Shown here one piece after another: positions 1 through 9,428 of a stretch of DNA of 64,000 nt (the stretch's first letter is position 1; the number at the start of each line of letters is the position of its first letter). A program made the position numbers and the translations under genes. Under the pieces are notes generated by a model. The model had not been told where the DNA came from. It did no database searches and was given only the letters and a program-made list of their open reading frames with translations. The DNA comes from Paraburkholderia sp. D15 (GTDB lineage: Bacteria > Pseudomonadota > Gammaproteobacteria > Burkholderiales > Burkholderiaceae), in assembly GCF_029910215.1 (NCBI RefSeq), contig NZ_CP110395.1, positions 3,100,001 through 3,164,000 of the forward strand. Direction: 5' to 3'.

Positions 1-903
1 GAATTCGCGCGGCACCGGTTGCCACAGGTTATGCACGATGCCGAGCACCGTATAGCAATCCTTGATGTCCGGCACGATCACGCGAAACGCGCGCACGTCG
101 TACAGCTCGGCGAAGTCCAGCTCCTTGCCGCGCATCTTGCGCCAGATGCTGTAGATGTGTTTCGGCCGGCCGCTGACCTCGGCGCGTATATTCGCCGCGG
201 CCAGTTCCTGCTGCAGCCGCCCGATGGCCTGCGCGACGTAACTCTCGCGCTCGACACGCTTTTCGTCGAGCAGCTTGGCGATGCGCTTGTAGGTCACCGG
301 CTCCTCGAAGCGGAATGCGAGGTCTTCCAGCTCCCACTTCAATTGCCAGATGCCGAGGCGATTGGCGAGCGGCGCGTAAATATCCAGCGTTTCACGCGCC
401 ACGTCCGGCGACGGCGTGATCTTCGCCGCCGCGTAGTAGCGCATGGATTGCAGACGCGATGCGAGCCGGATCAGCACCACGCGAATGTCCTGCGCGAACG
501 CGAGCAGCATCTTGCGCAGCGCCTCGACCTGCGTACGGCGCGCAGCCTGTGCATCGCGACCGGCTTCGGGCATCGCGTTCTGCGCGGCGCGCAGGCTGAC
601 CGTGCCGAGGCGCAGCAACTTGCGCACGTCGCCGACCAGTTGCGCGACTTCCTCGCCGAAGTTGTCGGCAATCACGCGCTCCGGGTCCTGCAAGTGCGGC
701 GTCAGCGCGAACAGCGCCGCCGCCAGCACCGCCGGCGGGTCGACGTTGAGCGTGCGCATGATCGACGCCGTGCCCGCCGCGTGATCCGCCAGCAACTCGC
801 CCGACGACAACCGCACCTCGCCCGCATGTTCGCGCACGAACGCCATCGCTTCGTCGAAGGAAGGCAGGGGGTGCGGCGCGTTCGTCACGATTTCGGTATT
901 CAT
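1..903 (-). CDS. relA: RelA, (p)ppGpp synthetase I (N-terminal part, cut by window edge)
   Basis: This is the first 301 codons of a long RSH-family protein, read on the minus strand from an ATG at 903 with no stop before the window edge. RelA makes (p)ppGpp from GTP or GDP and ATP at stalled ribosomes during amino-acid starvation. Residues of about 40-180 align with the HD hydrolase region, but the His-Asp pair is absent (ALFALTPHLQDPE where SpoT has an HD-containing motif). The LVKLADRL-type motif reads LIRLASRLQSMRYYA. This marks a monofunctional RelA rather than a bifunctional SpoT. The synthetase domain begins near residue 230 (VSGRPKHIYSIWRKM, ELYDVRAFRVIV). The full protein is normally about 740 residues, so the TGS and ACT parts lie outside. 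The ridA gene starts upstream on the same strand. Confidence 0.93.
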   Translation of the reverse strand, partial: MNTEIVTNAPHPLPSFDEAMAFVREHAGEVRLSSGELLADHAAGTASIMRTLNVDPPAVLAAALFALTPHLQDPERVIADNFGEEVAQLVGDVRKLLRLGTVSLRAAQNAMPEAGRDAQAARRTQVEALRKMLLAFAQDIRVVLIRLASRLQSMRYYAAAKITPSPDVARETLDIYAPLANRLGIWQLKWELEDLAFRFEEPVTYKRIAKLLDEKRVERESYVAQAIGRLQQELAAANIRAEVSGRPKHIYSIWRKMRGKELDFAELYDVRAFRVIVPDIKDCYTVLGIVHNLWQPVPREF

Positions 904-965
904 GGTGCGGCGGTCCGACGGACCGGACGATTCAGCGTTGTGTCAGCAATGGCGATAAAGCCGGT

Positions 966-1319
966 TCAGTCGCGCTGCGCCGCGACCACGACGATCTCGA
1001 CGAGGCACTTCGGATTCGCGAGCTTGGCTTCGACGGTGGCGCGCGGCGGCGTGGCGCCCTGCGCGACCCACTCGTCCCACACCGCGTTCATGCCGGCAAA
1101 GTGCACCATGTCCGAGATATAGATCTGCACCGACAGCAAATGCGACTTGTCGCTATTCACTTCCGCCAGCAAACGGTCGATGTGGCCGAGCACTTCACGC
1201 GTCTGACCCGTGATGTCCTGATCCGCGTCTTCGGCGATCTGGCCTGCGAGGTACACCGTGCCGTTATGCACGGCGGTTTCGGAGAGGCGCTTGCCGACGT
1301 GATGACGAATGACTGCCAT
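966..1319 (-). CDS. RidA/YjgF/UK114 family enamine/imine deaminase-like protein
   Basis: This is a 117-residue protein, about the usual size for the family. RidA proteins hydrolyse reactive enamine/imine intermediates released by PLP enzymes and act as cytoplasmic trimers. The family features seen are the N-terminal strand with HNGTVYLAGQIA and the C-terminal PPRATVEAKLANPKCLVEI block holding the substrate-carboxylate-binding Arg and the conserved Glu. The ORF is open further upstream, but the ATG at 1319 (MAVIRHHVGKR) matches the family start and the extra residues look non-coding. It lies 62 nt upstream of relA on the same strand, so the two may be co-transcribed. It could be a paralogous Rid subfamily rather than RidA proper, so no symbol is given. 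Confidence 0.88.
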   Translation of the reverse strand: MAVIRHHVGKRLSETAVHNGTVYLAGQIAEDADQDITGQTREVLGHIDRLLAEVNSDKSHLLSVQIYISDMVHFAGMNAVWDEWVAQGATPPRATVEAKLANPKCLVEIVVVAAQRD

Positions 1320-1400
1320 GAAGAATCCTGATTGGGTTGAAGATTGAACGGAGAGGCATCCGCGCGGCATCCATTCGCGGATGCCGCGCGCAACTGCATA

Positions 1401-2315
1401 TTATGACGCGTCGCCGGCGGCTCCGATGAAGAACTGCCGCGCGACATCGATCTGATCGGGCGAGAGAAATGCCGGCGCATGCCCGACGCCGGCGATTTCG
1501 ACGCTCGACACCGCCCGCCCGGTCTCGACCATCTTCGCGACGGTTTCGCGCGACAACAAATCGGACTGCTCGCCGCGCACCACCAGCACCGGCCCCTGGA
1601 AGCTCGCGAGCGAATGCCACAACGCGGCCTCGCCGAGTTTGGCGGCTTCCTCGGTGATCGCGGCAAACGGCACGGCGATGCGCGGGTCGTAGCGCAACAG
1701 CCAGGCGCCGTCTTGCTCGTGCAGCAGCGGCGTGTTGATTTCGCGCCAGTCGTCCGCCGACAGTGGCCCGAACGATTGCGCGAGCGAGGCCGCGTAGTCG
1801 ACACCTTGTTGCAGCGTATCGAAGCGCACCGGCTTGCCGAGATAGTCGCCAATGCGCTTCACGGCCACCGGTTCAAGATGCGGGCCGACGTCGTTGAGCA
1901 GCAGCTTGCGGATCGGCGTGTCCGGCAAGCCGGCGAGCGCCATGCCGATCAGCCCGCCCATCGAGGTGCCGAACCAGTCCACCGTCTCGACATTCAGCCG
2001 CGCGATCAGCGTGACCATGTCGGCCACATATTGCGGCACGCTATAGAAGTTGGGGTTCGCGAGCCACGACGACAATCCCCGCCCCGCCACGTCCGGACAC
2101 ACCACGCGATAAGTGCCCGCGAACTGCGCCGCGAGCCGGTCGAAATCGCGCCCGGACCGCGTCAGGCCATGCACGCAGACGAGCACGCGCGGATTGGCCG
2201 GATCGCCCCACTCGGTATAGGCGATGCGATGCAGACCCGCGGCGCTCGCGCATTGCACGTAACGTTGACGCGGAGCCGTGGGCCCGGCGCTGGAAGCGGA
2301 CGTTGTTGCGGTCAT
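1401..2315 (-). CDS. alpha/beta-fold hydrolase
   Basis: This is a 304-residue alpha/beta hydrolase without a signal peptide. The HG oxyanion motif is near residue 49 (VCVHGLTRSGRDF), the nucleophile elbow is GTSMGG with Ser at about 118, an acid is likely in VLVVRGEQSDLL, and the catalytic His is in GVGHAPAF near the C-terminus. The substrate cannot be read from sequence; esters or C-C bonds in meta-cleavage products are the usual options. The ridA gene lies 81 nt downstream on the same strand, and scoB with its terminator lies upstream. The leader contains three phased 10-bp repeats, listed separately. Confidence 0.85.
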   Translation of the reverse strand: MTATTSASSAGPTAPRQRYVQCASAAGLHRIAYTEWGDPANPRVLVCVHGLTRSGRDFDRLAAQFAGTYRVVCPDVAGRGLSSWLANPNFYSVPQYVADMVTLIARLNVETVDWFGTSMGGLIGMALAGLPDTPIRKLLLNDVGPHLEPVAVKRIGDYLGKPVRFDTLQQGVDYAASLAQSFGPLSADDWREINTPLLHEQDGAWLLRYDPRIAVPFAAITEEAAKLGEAALWHSLASFQGPVLVVRGEQSDLLSRETVAKMVETGRAVSSVEIAGVGHAPAFLSPDQIDVARQFFIGAAGDAS

Positions 2316-2430
2316 CGGGGCTCCTTGCGAAAGCGCCGCGGAGCACGGCTCTCACGGCGAAGATCGACGAGGCATCGATCGAGGAAAGATTGTAAACCGC
2401 TTTGCCGCGCGACAAGGATCGGCCAAACGG

Positions 2431-2460
2431 CATAGGACGGTGTAGGACGACATAGGACTG
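2431..2460. repeat. three tandem 10-bp direct repeats in the hydrolase leader
   Basis: Three consecutive decamers, starting at 2431, 2441 and 2451, share the core TAGGAC (cataggacgg, tgtaggacga, cataggactg). The period is exactly 10 bp, close to one helical turn, and the array lies about 115 nt upstream of the hydrolase start at 2315. Phased repeats of this kind can be regulator sites, but no regulator is known here. Confidence 0.5.
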
Positions 2461-2504
2461 CATCGCTAGGCATCAGGCAAAGCGGAACACCCACCCCATC
2501 GCAC

Positions 2505-2536
2505 CAAACAAAACGGGCGAGACTCACGTCCCGCCC
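2505..2536 (-). terminator. Rho-independent terminator of scoAB
   Basis: Read on the minus strand, GGGCGGGAC (2536-2528) pairs over nine positions, one of them a G-U wobble, with GTCTCGCCC (2523-2515). The GTGA tetraloop is of GNRA type, and GTTTTGTTT follows. It lies 70 nt downstream of the scoB stop and upstream of the next minus-strand gene. Confidence 0.85.
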
Positions 2537-2606
2537 GCCTGTCGATTCAGACTTCGCCGCCGCAACCGCCAGCGACGCAAGTCCCGTTAAAGCTCGCGCA
2601 CCGTCT

Positions 2607-3248
2607 TCAACTCACCGCGCTCACATCGAGCGGCGCGCCGGTCTTCGCCTGGATTTCCTCGACGCTGACGCCCGGCGCCAGTTCGCTCACCTTCAGGCCG
2701 TTTTCCGTCACGTCGATCACGCCAAGATCGGTGATGATCTGGTCGACCACGCCGACACCCGTCAGCGGCAACGTGCATTCCTCGAGAATCTTATGCTGGT
2801 CGCCCTTCGCGACGTGTTCCATCAGCACGACCACGCGCTTGACGCCCGCGACCAGATCCATCGCGCCGCCCATGCCCTTGATCATCTTGCCCGGGATCAT
2901 CCAGTTGGCCAGATCGCCTTTCTTGCTGATCTGCATCGCGCCCAGAATCGCCAGGTTGATGTGGCCGCCGCGAATCATCGCGAACGAATCCGCCGACGAG
3001 AAGATCGACGAGCCCGGCAGCGTCGTCACGGTCTGCTTGCCGGCGTTGATCAGGTCGGCGTCCACTTCGTCCTCGGTCGGCGACGGGCCAATGCCCAGCA
3101 AGCCGTTCTCCGATTGCAGCCACACTTCGACGCCGGCGGGCACGTGGTTCGCGACCAGCGTCGGCAAACCGATGCCGAGGTTCACGTAGAAGCCGTCCTG
3201 CAATTCCTTCGCCGCGCGCGCGGCCATTTCGTCACGAGTCCATGCCAT
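2607..3248 (-). CDS. scoB: 3-oxoacid CoA-transferase subunit B
   Basis: This is the 213-residue beta subunit of a succinyl-CoA:3-ketoacid CoA transferase, which moves CoA from succinyl-CoA to acetoacetate or another 3-oxoacid in ketone-body or beta-ketoadipate breakdown. Diagnostic blocks are the N-terminal [12 protein letters not shown] and [10 protein letters not shown], which holds the catalytic Glu that forms the CoA thioester. The true start is the ATG at 3248 (MAWTRDEM); the longer open frame upstream only shadows scoA. The gene begins 2 nt after the scoA stop, so translation is coupled. No aromatic-pathway genes are adjacent, so scoB is preferred over pcaJ. Confidence 0.93.
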   Translation of the reverse strand: MAWTRDEMAARAAKELQDGFYVNLGIGLPTLVANHVPAGVEVWLQSENGLLGIGPSPTEDEVDADLINAGKQTVTTLPGSSIFSSADSFAMIRGGHINLAILGAMQISKKGDLANWMIPGKMIKGMGGAMDLVAGVKRVVVLMEHVAKGDQHKILEECTLPLTGVGVVDQIITDLGVIDVTENGLKVSELAPGVSVEEIQAKTGAPLDVSAVS

Positions 3249-3250
3249 GA

Positions 3251-3955
3251 TCAGGCTCCTTTCGCGCGGACGACGCGTTGTTCGATGCGTTTTTCCGGAG
3301 TCGCATTGAGCACAATGCGCTGAACGAAGATGCCGGGCGTGTGGATCGCGTCCGGATCGAGTTCGCCCACCTCGACGATCTCCTCGACCTCGGCGACGGT
3401 GATCTTGCCGGCCATCGCGCACATCGGGTTGAAGTTGCGCGCGGTGCGGCGGTAGATCAGGTTGCCGGCCTTGTCGGCCTTCCATGCCTTGACGAGCGCG
3501 ACGTCCGCGGTCAGCGAGTGTTCGAGCACGTAGTGGTTCTCGCCGAACTGGCGGGTTTCCTTGCCCTCGGCGATCAGCGTGCCGTAGCCGGTATTGGTGA
3601 AGAACGCCGGAATGCCCGAGCCGCCCGCGCGCAGTTTTTCGGCGAGCGTGCCTTGCGGCGTGAATTCGAGTTCGAGTTCGCCGGCCAGATACTGGCGCTC
3701 GAATTCCTTGTTCTCGCCGACGTACGACGAGATCATCTTCTTCACCTGGCGCGTTTCGAGCAGCAGGCCGAGGCCGAAACCGTCGACGCCCGCGTTGTTG
3801 CTGATGCAGGTGATGCCCTGCACCTTCGAATCGCGCAGCGCGGCGATCAACGCCTCCGGAATGCCGCACAGGCCGAAGCCGCCGACGGCGAATGTCTGCC
3901 CGTCCTTGACGATGTCCTTGAGCGCCTCGGCGGCGCCTGGATAGACCTTGTTCAT
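3251..3955 (-). CDS. scoA: 3-oxoacid CoA-transferase subunit A
   Basis: This is the 234-residue alpha subunit partner of scoB. It shows the CoA-transferase family I pattern: [10 protein letters not shown] for the CoA-binding glycine-rich loop (residues about 25-34), [16 protein letters not shown], and [23 protein letters not shown] toward the C-terminus. Length and order (A then B) are normal for the heterodimeric enzyme. It is the first gene of a two-gene unit transcribed away from the LuxR-type regulator gene, with a 263-nt divergent spacer. Confidence 0.93.
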   Translation of the reverse strand: MNKVYPGAAEALKDIVKDGQTFAVGGFGLCGIPEALIAALRDSKVQGITCISNNAGVDGFGLGLLLETRQVKKMISSYVGENKEFERQYLAGELELEFTPQGTLAEKLRAGGSGIPAFFTNTGYGTLIAEGKETRQFGENHYVLEHSLTADVALVKAWKADKAGNLIYRRTARNFNPMCAMAGKITVAEVEEIVEVGELDPDAIHTPGIFVQRIVLNATPEKRIEQRVVRAKGA

Positions 3956-4218
3956 CAGTTTGTCCCTTCCTCTATGGAAACCCGAAACCGCTGTGCCGGA
4001 CGCCGGAACCTGCCTGATGCATGCACCGGCACGCCGACCTTGATCGCTGCGACGCGTAGCAAGACGTTGCGCGGGCTCGTACCCGACACGTCATTCTAGT
4101 CATCCGACGCAAACCGTGCGCCCGGCTTTGCCGGCATGTCGTCATGTGCCCGAAAGAGTACGCTGGGCGCGCCATGCGGCACAATACGCAAAAATACATA
4201 AGTACTTGCCGCCAACCC

Positions 4219-4764
4219 ATGCCCGCACTGGACTACCAAACCGCTTTTCAACTCGCGCCGATCGGACTCGTGCTGTCGCGCGAGCGGGTGATCGAGGATT
4301 GCAACGAAGAACTGGCGTCGATATTCGGCTGTCCGCGCGAGGCGCTGCTCGGCCAGTCATTCCAGGTGCTGTATCCGTCGACGGACGAATTCGAGCGGAT
4401 CGGCGCGCGCATTCCGCCGATCATGACCGCGCAAGGCAGCTACGCGGACGACCGCATCATGAAGCGCGCCAACGGCGAACTGTTCTGGTGTCATGTGACA
4501 GGCCGCGCGCGTCAACGCGCCGACGCGCACGCGGCCGGTGTCTGGACCTTCGAGGATTTGAGCGCGACGCGCCGCGTGGCGGTCGAATTGACGCCGCGCG
4601 AACGCGAGATCGCCGCGCAACTGGTGACCGGCAAGACCAGCAAGCAGATAGGGCGCGTGCTGGACATCAGCCCGCGCACCGTGGACGTGTACCGTGCGCG
4701 GTTGATGCGTAAATACGATACGGGTAATGCGACCGAGCTGTTGCAGCGCTTGCTGGGGCATTGA
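4219..4764 (+). CDS. PAS domain-containing LuxR-family transcriptional regulator
   Basis: This is a 181-residue regulator with a PAS sensor domain (about residues 5-110; LAPIGLVLSRERVIEDCN, FWCHVTGRAR) and a C-terminal GerE/LuxR helix-turn-helix (LTPREREIAAQLVTGKTSKQIGR, then SPRTVDVYRARLMRKY). The ligand is unknown. The frame stays open to an ATG at 4144, but 4180-4210 is AT-rich with non-genomic codons and looks like promoter DNA, so the ATG at 4219 (MPALDYQ) is chosen. It lies divergent to scoAB and is a plausible local regulator of that operon. Confidence 0.82.
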   Translation: MPALDYQTAFQLAPIGLVLSRERVIEDCNEELASIFGCPREALLGQSFQVLYPSTDEFERIGARIPPIMTAQGSYADDRIMKRANGELFWCHVTGRARQRADAHAAGVWTFEDLSATRRVAVELTPREREIAAQLVTGKTSKQIGRVLDISPRTVDVYRARLMRKYDTGNATELLQRLLGH

Positions 4765-4894
4765 ACCGGGCATTGAACCGGAAAGCCGATCGGGAACTGA
4801 ACGCGGCACGCGGGCCGCCTGTTTCGTACCGGTTGCGCTTCATGCCGATCGCTTCATGCCGCACGTTCAACCCAAACGGCCCTGACTGTCCGGA

Positions 4895-5326
4895 TCAGGC
4901 CGCCTTGACCAGCGCGGCGCGCTCGATCGTCTCGCGCAGCAGATCGGGCACCGGCACCGACTTGCCGGCGGCGTAGTCGATCCACACGCAGCGCGCGGCG
5001 CCGCGCGCGTACACGGTGTGCGGATCGTCCGCACGCACCAGTTCGAAGCCGGTGTCGAAGCTGCTGCGGCCCGGCGTGGCCACCGTCATCCGGCCGATCA
5101 CGTCGCCGGGATAATGCAGTTGCTTGAGAAACTCCATCGATGCATTGACGATCACCGGACCTTGCCCATCGGCATTGCTGCCCGCCAGACCCAGTTGCTC
5201 GAACCACGAGATCCGCACCTGCTCCATGTAACGGAAATAAACCGTGTTGTTCACATGGCCGAATGCATCCATGTCGCCCCAGCGGATCGGCATCGACATC
5301 TCGAAAACTGCGTGAAAATCGCTCAT
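4895..5326 (-). CDS. acyl-CoA thioesterase, 4HBT/YbgC-FcbC hotdog family
   Basis: This 143-residue single-hotdog protein hydrolyses acyl-CoA thioesters in the cytoplasm. The signature RWGDMDAFGHVNNTVYFRYMEQVR carries the catalytic Asp, followed by WFEQLG and a central VNASMEFLKQLHYPGDV strand-turn, as in 4-hydroxybenzoyl-CoA thioesterase relatives. The preferred chain length is not predictable. It lies 97 nt downstream of the SDR gene on the same strand and convergent with the PAS-LuxR gene. Confidence 0.9.
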   Translation of the reverse strand: MSDFHAVFEMSMPIRWGDMDAFGHVNNTVYFRYMEQVRISWFEQLGLAGSNADGQGPVIVNASMEFLKQLHYPGDVIGRMTVATPGRSSFDTGFELVRADDPHTVYARGAARCVWIDYAAGKSVPVPDLLRETIERAALVKAA

Positions 5327-5423
5327 CTTGCTTCCGTTCTACTTGCTTCTTGAGTGGTTGAAATCTGTTGCGGCCGGTGAGCGCGGTCCGGTCCGCCTAT
5401 GTTTTTCCGCCTGCCACGCACGC

Positions 5424-6200
5424 TCAGGACAGGCCGAACCCATCGTCGGCGGCAATCACCGAGCCGTTGATGAACTGCGATTCGTCGGCCGCCAGCAGCA
5501 GCAGGAGCCCGTCGAGATCGTCCGGCTTGCCGACGCGGTGGCGCGGCAGCATCGACACCAGTTTCTGCCCCTGCTCGGTCGACCAGTGATGGTGATTGAT
5601 CTCGGTATCGATATAGCCCGGGCAGATCGCGTTCACGTTGATGCCGTGCTTGCCCCATTCGAGCGCCATGGCCTTCGTCATATGGACGACGGCGGCCTTG
5701 CTCATCGAATACAGGCCGATCTGCGGCAGCACGCGCAGCCCCGCCATGGACGCGATATTGATGATCCGGTACGACGGGTTCTGCGTGCCGTTGCCGCGCA
5801 TGATCATGCGTTTGGCCACCTCCTGGGCGACGAAGAAGGCGCCGCGCGTGTTCGTGTCGAACACGTACTCGAAGTCCGCCGGCGTGACCTCCGAAAGCTT
5901 CTGCGTGGTCGACACCCCCGAGTTGTTCACCAGAATGTCGATGGTGCCCGCCTCGGTTTCCGCATGCGCGACCGCCGACTTGATGCTCTGGTAGTCGGTC
6001 ACGTCGAGCGACACCACGTGCGCCGCGCCGCCCGACGCCTCGATCTCGGCGCGCAGTTCCTTCAACCGCTCGGTGCGCCGGCTCGCCAGCACGACCTTGG
6101 CGCCCGCCTGCGACAACACTTGAGCAAAGCGCTTCCCCAACCCGCTCGAAGCGCCGGTGATCAGCGCGACCTTGCCTTCCAGATTGATCGAACGGCCCAT
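5424..6200 (-). CDS. short-chain dehydrogenase/reductase (SDR) family oxidoreductase
   Basis: This is a 258-residue classical SDR. The NAD(P)-binding TGASSGLGKRFA motif is near residue 16, NNSGVS is the NNAG variant, and the active-site YSMSK (Tyr-x3-Lys) lies near residue 165. Asn-Val-Asn after the active site and PGYIDTEIN are also typical. The substrate is unknown. Its position before a thioesterase and opposite ETF-QO suggests fatty-acyl or beta-oxidation-related metabolism, but that is inference. The start ATG at 6200 (MGRSINLEGK) fits the family N-terminus. Confidence 0.88.
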   Translation of the reverse strand: MGRSINLEGKVALITGASSGLGKRFAQVLSQAGAKVVLASRRTERLKELRAEIEASGGAAHVVSLDVTDYQSIKSAVAHAETEAGTIDILVNNSGVSTTQKLSEVTPADFEYVFDTNTRGAFFVAQEVAKRMIMRGNGTQNPSYRIINIASMAGLRVLPQIGLYSMSKAAVVHMTKAMALEWGKHGINVNAICPGYIDTEINHHHWSTEQGQKLVSMLPRHRVGKPDDLDGLLLLLAADESQFINGSVIAADDGFGLS

Positions 6201-6389
6201 TGTCGTTCCCTTGTTCGGTTGTTGTTACCACTGCGATTGACAGAAGCGGTAGGACCGTCGCCGCGGGCCGCTACCGTATCATATAAATAGAACGATCGTG
6301 CTAATCTCCGCTCATCCGGTTGCAGTGCGGGTGTGCATCGCCCACAATACGAACCCGAAAAAAGCATTCTAACGGTAAGAGGAGCATCA

Positions 6390-8063
6390 ATGACCCCCGC
6401 AAGTCTCATTGAGCAATACGGTCCACGCGAGTCGATGGAATACGACGTCGTGGTCGTCGGCGGCGGCCCGGCTGGCTTGTCCGCGGCGATCCGCCTGAAG
6501 CAGCTGGCGGCGGAAAAAGGCGTCGAGCTGGGCGTGTGCGTGCTGGAAAAAGGCTCGGAGATCGGGGCTCACATTCTGTCGGGCGCGGTGATGGACCCGC
6601 GCGCGATCACCGAACTGATCCCGGACTGGAAGGAAAAAGGCGCGCCGCTCACGGTCGACGTCACCGAGGACAAGTTCCTGTTCCTGACCGAGACCGGTTC
6701 GAAGAGCGTGCCGACCTGGGCGCTGCCGGATAACTTCAAGAACCACGGCAACTATGTCATCTCGCTCGCCAATGTGACGCGCTGGCTGGGTCAGCAGGCC
6801 GAGGCGCTGGGCGTCGAGATTTTCCCGGGCTTTCCGGCCGCTGAAATCCTTTACAACGACGACGGCTCGGTCAAGGGCGTCGCGACCGGCAATCTCGGTA
6901 TCGGCAAGGATGGCCAGCCGACCGAGAATTTCCAGCTCGGCATGGAACTGCATGCGAAATACACGTTGTTCTGCGAAGGCGCGCGCGGGCATCTGGGCCG
7001 CCAGCTGAGCGACAGGTTCAAGCTGCGCGACGGCGCCGATCCGCAGGTGTACGGCATCGGCATCAAGGAGCTGTGGGAAATCGATCCGTCGAAGCACAAG
7101 CCCGGTCTCGTGATGCACACCGCCGGCTGGCCGCTCGAAAACGATACCTACGGCGGCTCGTTCCTCTATCACATGGACAACAACCAGGTGGTGGTGGGCT
7201 TCGTCGTCGGCCTCGGCTACACGAATCCGTATCTGTCGCCGTTCGAGGAATTCCAGCGCTACAAGACGCATCCGGCCATCCGCGCGGTGCTCGAAGGCGG
7301 CAAGCGCGTGTCGTACGGCGCGCGGGCCATTACCGCCGGTGGCCTGCTCTCGCTGCCGAAGCTGGTGTTCCCGGGCGGTGCGCTGGTGGGCGACGACGCG
7401 GGCTTTCTCAATGCGTCGCGAATCAAGGGTTCGCACGCGGCGATCAAGACCGGCATGCTGGCGGCCGACGCCGCTTTCGATGCCGTGCAGGCAGGTCGTC
7501 AGAACGACGAATTGACCGCCTATCCGGAGAGCTTCAAGACGTCGTGGCTGCACACCGAGCTGCATCGCGCACGTAACTTCAAGCAGTGGATGAGCAAGGG
7601 CCTGTACCTCGGCACGCTGATGGTCGGTCTCGAACAGAAGGTGCTGGGCGGCAATGTGCCGTGGACGCTGCATCACCAGCACTCGGATCACGAGATGCTG
7701 AAGCCGGCGTCGCAATGCAAGCCGATCACGTATCCGAAGCCGGACGGCAAGCTGACGTTCGACCGGCTGTCTTCAGTGTTCATCTCGAACACGAATCACG
7801 AGGAGAACCAGCCGGCTCACCTGACGCTGAAAGATCCTTCGGTGCCGGTGAACGTGAACTGGCAGACCTATGCAGGTCCGGAATCGCGCTACTGCCCGGC
7901 GGCGGTGTATGAGTTCGTCAAGAACGACGATGGCGGCGAGCGTCTGGTGATCAATGCGCAGAACTGCGTGCATTGCAAAACGTGCGATATCAAGGACCCG
8001 ACGCAGAACATCGTGTGGGTTACGCCCGAGGGTGGCGGCGGTCCGAACTACCCGAATATGTAA
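6390..8063 (+). CDS. electron transfer flavoprotein-ubiquinone oxidoreductase
   Basis: This is a 557-residue inner-membrane-associated FAD/4Fe-4S enzyme that takes electrons from ETF, and so from acyl-CoA and other dehydrogenases, to ubiquinone. The FAD-binding DVVVVGGGPAGLSAA motif is at residues about 15-30, a conserved GCARGHLGRQL-type block (CEGARGHLGRQL) follows, and the C-terminus has the cluster ligands CPAAVYEF and CVHCKTCDIKDP. An upstream in-frame start at 6333 is unlikely because the ATG at 6390 has a good Shine-Dalgarno (AAGAGGAG) a few bases before it. It is divergent from the SDR gene and convergent with aroC. Confidence 0.96.
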   Translation: MTPASLIEQYGPRESMEYDVVVVGGGPAGLSAAIRLKQLAAEKGVELGVCVLEKGSEIGAHILSGAVMDPRAITELIPDWKEKGAPLTVDVTEDKFLFLTETGSKSVPTWALPDNFKNHGNYVISLANVTRWLGQQAEALGVEIFPGFPAAEILYNDDGSVKGVATGNLGIGKDGQPTENFQLGMELHAKYTLFCEGARGHLGRQLSDRFKLRDGADPQVYGIGIKELWEIDPSKHKPGLVMHTAGWPLENDTYGGSFLYHMDNNQVVVGFVVGLGYTNPYLSPFEEFQRYKTHPAIRAVLEGGKRVSYGARAITAGGLLSLPKLVFPGGALVGDDAGFLNASRIKGSHAAIKTGMLAADAAFDAVQAGRQNDELTAYPESFKTSWLHTELHRARNFKQWMSKGLYLGTLMVGLEQKVLGGNVPWTLHHQHSDHEMLKPASQCKPITYPKPDGKLTFDRLSSVFISNTNHEENQPAHLTLKDPSVPVNVNWQTYAGPESRYCPAAVYEFVKNDDGGERLVINAQNCVHCKTCDIKDPTQNIVWVTPEGGGGPNYPNM

Positions 8064-8075
8064 TGGAGTAGTTTG

Positions 8076-8115
8076 CCTTCGCGGCGCGGTGACTCGGAGT
8101 CGCCCGCTGCGAAGG
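8076..8115. terminator. hairpin between convergent ETF-QO and aroC genes
   Basis: CCTTCGC at 8076-8082 pairs with GCGAAGG at 8109-8115, and the inner part (GTGACT/AGTCGC) can extend the stem. There is no clear T-run on either side, so this may be a weak bidirectional or Rho-assisted terminator. Confidence 0.45.
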
Positions 8116-8177
8116 TGGCATGCGTGAAGTTGGGATGAAAGCGCGCGGCTTAAGTGCGCTTGGTGCGCCTCGGGCGC

Positions 8178-9278
8178 TTAAGGTGCGCTTGCCGCGATCT
8201 TCGGCGTATCGACCGCGACATCGCCGCATTGCGCACGATGGCGCAGCGCGTGGTCGATCAGCACCAGCGCGAGCATCGATTCGGCGATCGGCGTGGCGCG
8301 GATCCCGACACACGGATCATGCCGCCCGAACGTTTCCACCACCGCCGGTTGTCCGGCCTTGTCGATCGAACGGCGCGGCGTGCGAATGCTCGACGTCGGC
8401 TTGATCGCGATCGACACGGTAATGTCCTGCCCCGTCGAAATACCGCCGAGCACCCCGCCCGCGTGATTGCCGACGAAACCCTCCGGCGTGAGCTCATCGC
8501 CATGCACGGAGCCGCGTTGCGCGACGCTCGCGAAACCCGCGCCGATCTCCACACCCTTCACCGCGTTAATGCCCATCATTGCGTGCGCGATGTCCGCGTC
8601 GAGGCGATCGAACAACGGTTCGCCAAGACCGACCGGCACGCCCGACGCGACGACGTTGATACGCGCGCCGATCGAGTCGCCGTCTTTACGCAGCGCGTCC
8701 ATATAGTCTTCGAGCTGCGGCACGATGTCCGCGTTCGGCACGAAAAACGGGTTCTCTCGCACGTGCGCCCAATCGACGAAGGGCACGTCGATCTCGCCCA
8801 ATGCCGCCATGTAGCCGCGGATTTCAGTGCCGAATTTCTCGCGCAACCATTTCTTCGCGACCGCGCCGGCAGCGACCGTGGGCGCCGTCAAACGCGCCGA
8901 TGAACGGCCACCGCCGCGATAGTCGCGAATGCCGTATTTCTGCCAGTAGGTGTAGTCGGCGTGGCCGGGACGGAACGTGTCGACGATGTTGCCGTAGTCC
9001 TTGCTGCGCTGATCCGTATTGCGGATCAGCAGCGCGATCGGCGCGCCGGTGGTCTGGCCTTCGAACACGCCGGACAGGATTTCGACCTTGTCTTCTTCCT
9101 GGCGTTGCGTGACGTGGCGCGACGTGCCGGGCTTGCGACGGTCGAGTTCGAACTGGATGTCGGCCTCGCTGAGCGCCATGCCCGGCGGGCAACCGTCGAT
9201 CACGCAGCCGATAGCGGGGCCGTGCGATTCGCCGAAGGTCGTGACAGTGAAAAGCGTACCGAGCGTGTTGCCGGACAT
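8178..9278 (-). CDS. aroC: chorismate synthase
   Basis: This 366-residue enzyme converts EPSP to chorismate with reduced FMN, the last common step of the shikimate pathway. The family signatures are [18 protein letters not shown] near the N-terminus, [25 protein letters not shown] in short runs across residues about 105-130, and the C-terminal HDPCVGIRA block. Length and start (MSGNTLG at 9278) are normal. It is transcribed toward ETF-QO; the MFS-acyltransferase gene behind it is also on the minus strand but 150 nt away in the opposite order. Confidence 0.97.
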   Translation of the reverse strand: MSGNTLGTLFTVTTFGESHGPAIGCVIDGCPPGMALSEADIQFELDRRKPGTSRHVTQRQEEDKVEILSGVFEGQTTGAPIALLIRNTDQRSKDYGNIVDTFRPGHADYTYWQKYGIRDYRGGGRSSARLTAPTVAAGAVAKKWLREKFGTEIRGYMAALGEIDVPFVDWAHVRENPFFVPNADIVPQLEDYMDALRKDGDSIGARINVVASGVPVGLGEPLFDRLDADIAHAMMGINAVKGVEIGAGFASVAQRGSVHGDELTPEGFVGNHAGGVLGGISTGQDITVSIAIKPTSSIRTPRRSIDKAGQPAVVETFGRHDPCVGIRATPIAESMLALVLIDHALRHRAQCGDVAVDTPKIAASAP

Positions 9279-9428
9279 GGGCGTCGTCCAAAGGAATGCG
9301 GGGAAAACGCTATTATGCCAGCCCGTTACGGGCCGGGCATGTGGCCATCGCGCAGGTATGACTTGCGGCGAGGCGAATGATGCGGGGTACGCCGGGGGAC
9401 CATCCGCCCCGGCTAGTCCGCTCGCCCC

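Noticed and set aside
4144..4218. Upstream start for the PAS-LuxR gene
   Set aside because: The extra codons run through AT-rich promoter-like DNA, and the PAS domain begins right after the ATG at 4219.
8120..8903. Open frames on the plus strand opposite aroC
   Set aside because: They lack motifs and are shadows of chorismate synthase.
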